Shown here piece after piece: positions 63,579 to 64,000 of a stretch of DNA of 64,000 bases. This stretch comes from Calditrichota bacterium (GTDB lineage: Bacteria; Calditrichota; Calditrichia; Calditrichales; J004), in the NCBI GenBank assembly GCA_024277115.1, contig JAJRVW010000017.1, positions 1 to 64,000 of the forward strand, given 5' to 3'. The notes below the pieces were generated by a model, which did not search any database, had not been told where the DNA came from, and saw only the letters and a program-made list of their open reading frames with translations. How positions within the stretch are numbered: position 1 is the stretch's first letter; each line of letters starts with the position of its first letter. A program made the position numbers and the translations under genes.

Positions 63579-63597
63579 CATGTAAAACTGGAGCAAA

Positions 63598-64000
63598 ATG
63601 TCACCAAAAATTATTGATAAAGATGCAAAGAAAAAACTAATCGTTCAGGCGGCCATGCAAGTCTTCTCCCAAAAGGGGGTTGCAAAGGCCAAAATGATTG
63701 ATATTGCCAAGGCAGCCGGTATTGGCAAAGGAACAATCTATGAATATTTTCGCAGTAAAGAGGAAATATTCAATGAGGCATTTAATGCTATGTTTTCTGA
63801 TATGGATACCATGTTAAACGATGTCCTGCAAGATACAGAAGATCCCATGCAAAAATTAATTTTAATTATTGGCATCACTCTTGATTACCACGAAAAAGAC
63901 GGCGGAGAGTTTGCCGGAGTGATGATGGATTTTTGGGCAGAAGGTATCCGTACAAAGAATGAAGAAGTATTAAATACAATCAACCTTAAACAAATTTACG
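63598..64000 (+). CDS. TetR/AcrR family transcriptional regulator (C-terminus outside window)
   Basis: The open frame starts at an ATG at 63598-63600 with GGAGC upstream and runs off the window after about 134 codons. The N-terminal helix-turn-helix is clear: LIVQAAMQVFSQKG, AKMIDIAKAAGIGKGTIYEYFRSKEEIFNEAF. The rest begins the ligand-binding domain. It lies beside a perfect palindrome and diverges from a TonB receptor. A role in controlling itself, and possibly the receptor or a gene beyond the window, is inference. Confidence 0.92.
   Translation, partial: MSPKIIDKDAKKKLIVQAAMQVFSQKGVAKAKMIDIAKAAGIGKGTIYEYFRSKEEIFNEAFNAMFSDMDTMLNDVLQDTEDPMQKLILIIGITLDYHEKDGGEFAGVMMDFWAEGIRTKNEEVLNTINLKQIY

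Larger units (their letters stand above)
63185..63597. other. Divergent intergenic region between TonB receptor and TetR regulator
   Basis: No gene is supported. It holds the receptor's promoter candidate (63337-63364), a 6-bp hairpin in its leader (CAGAGA and TCTCTG near 63283-63300), an AT-rich stretch with a stepped T-tract repeat (63479-63520) and a perfect palindrome (63565-63578) next to the regulator start. Start distance from the palindrome to the receptor is about 380 bp. Confidence 0.6.

Noticed and set aside
1..64000. Search by eye for CRISPR arrays, rRNA and tRNA genes.
   Set aside because: No regularly spaced repeats and no rRNA-like sequence were seen. A tRNA could be missed by eye; a tRNAscan-SE run would settle this.

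Overview
The window reads as a chromosomal segment from a Gram-negative bacterium of the FCB superphylum, most likely Calditrichota or a close relative such as Ignavibacteria, KSB1 or Marinimicrobia. Evidence for this is the many secreted proteins ending in a type IX secretion (T9SS) sorting domain with the QNYPNPFNP signature, two PorV/PorQ-type outer-membrane proteins, three TonB-dependent receptors with carboxypeptidase-regulatory plugs, and families typical of that group (GWxTD, DUF5683, DUF4837, DUF2723, DUF4397). Base composition is AT-rich and almost every gene lies on the minus strand. The phylum call is inference; I had no marker-gene tree.

Layout. 1-9.0 kb: a partial lipoprotein and two very large T9SS-sorted proteases (an M4 thermolysin-like enzyme and an S8 subtilisin). 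9.1-18.5 kb: a GWxTD protein, then a four-gene operon (DUF4397 lipoprotein, TonB receptor, 1057-aa surface protein, PorV/PorQ) that looks like a dedicated outer-membrane module. 18.6-23.6 kb: a T9SS cargo gene split by one in-frame TAA, a gluzincin-like T9SS protein and a PilZ protein. 24-28.9 kb: a mannose-1-phosphate guanylyltransferase gene, also split by one in-frame TAA, a TPR lipoprotein, dapF and an Ig-like lipoprotein. 29-32.9 kb: the conserved ffh-rpsP-khpA-rimM-trmD-rplS operon, in which rimM appears to start at ATT. 33-43.6 kb: rsmB, two DUF5683 paralogs, a peptidase/propeller/beta-barrel fusion, an M6 protease homolog that has lost its zinc motif, and porV with a terminator-like hairpin in its leader. 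43.9-52.1 kb: an eight-gene operon running DUF2723, flippase-like protein, DUF4837, purE, rfbD, dolichol-phosphate-mannose-synthase-like GT2, accA and a thioesterase. 52.1-57 kb: a small accessory stretch with a MITE-like element, an outer-membrane protein, a VapBC pair, cmoB, cmoA, palindromic repeats and an esterase lipoprotein. 57.2-64 kb: on the plus strand a TonB receptor and trmH, converging on a large TonB receptor, then a divergent partial TetR-family gene with a perfect 14-bp palindrome just ahead of it.

How it fits together. The region is rich in cell-surface functions: T9SS cargo, PorV-type shuttles, TonB receptors, lipoproteins and envelope glycosylation (ManC, Dpm-like GT2, DUF2723, RfbD). 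Housekeeping blocks (SRP/ribosome/tRNA modification, DAP epimerase, acetyl-CoA carboxylase, PurE) are interspersed. The points most worth checking are the two single-codon TAA interruptions in otherwise intact genes, the non-canonical start of rimM, the porV leader RNA, the TonB-cargo-PorV operon, and several unusual secreted-protease architectures.
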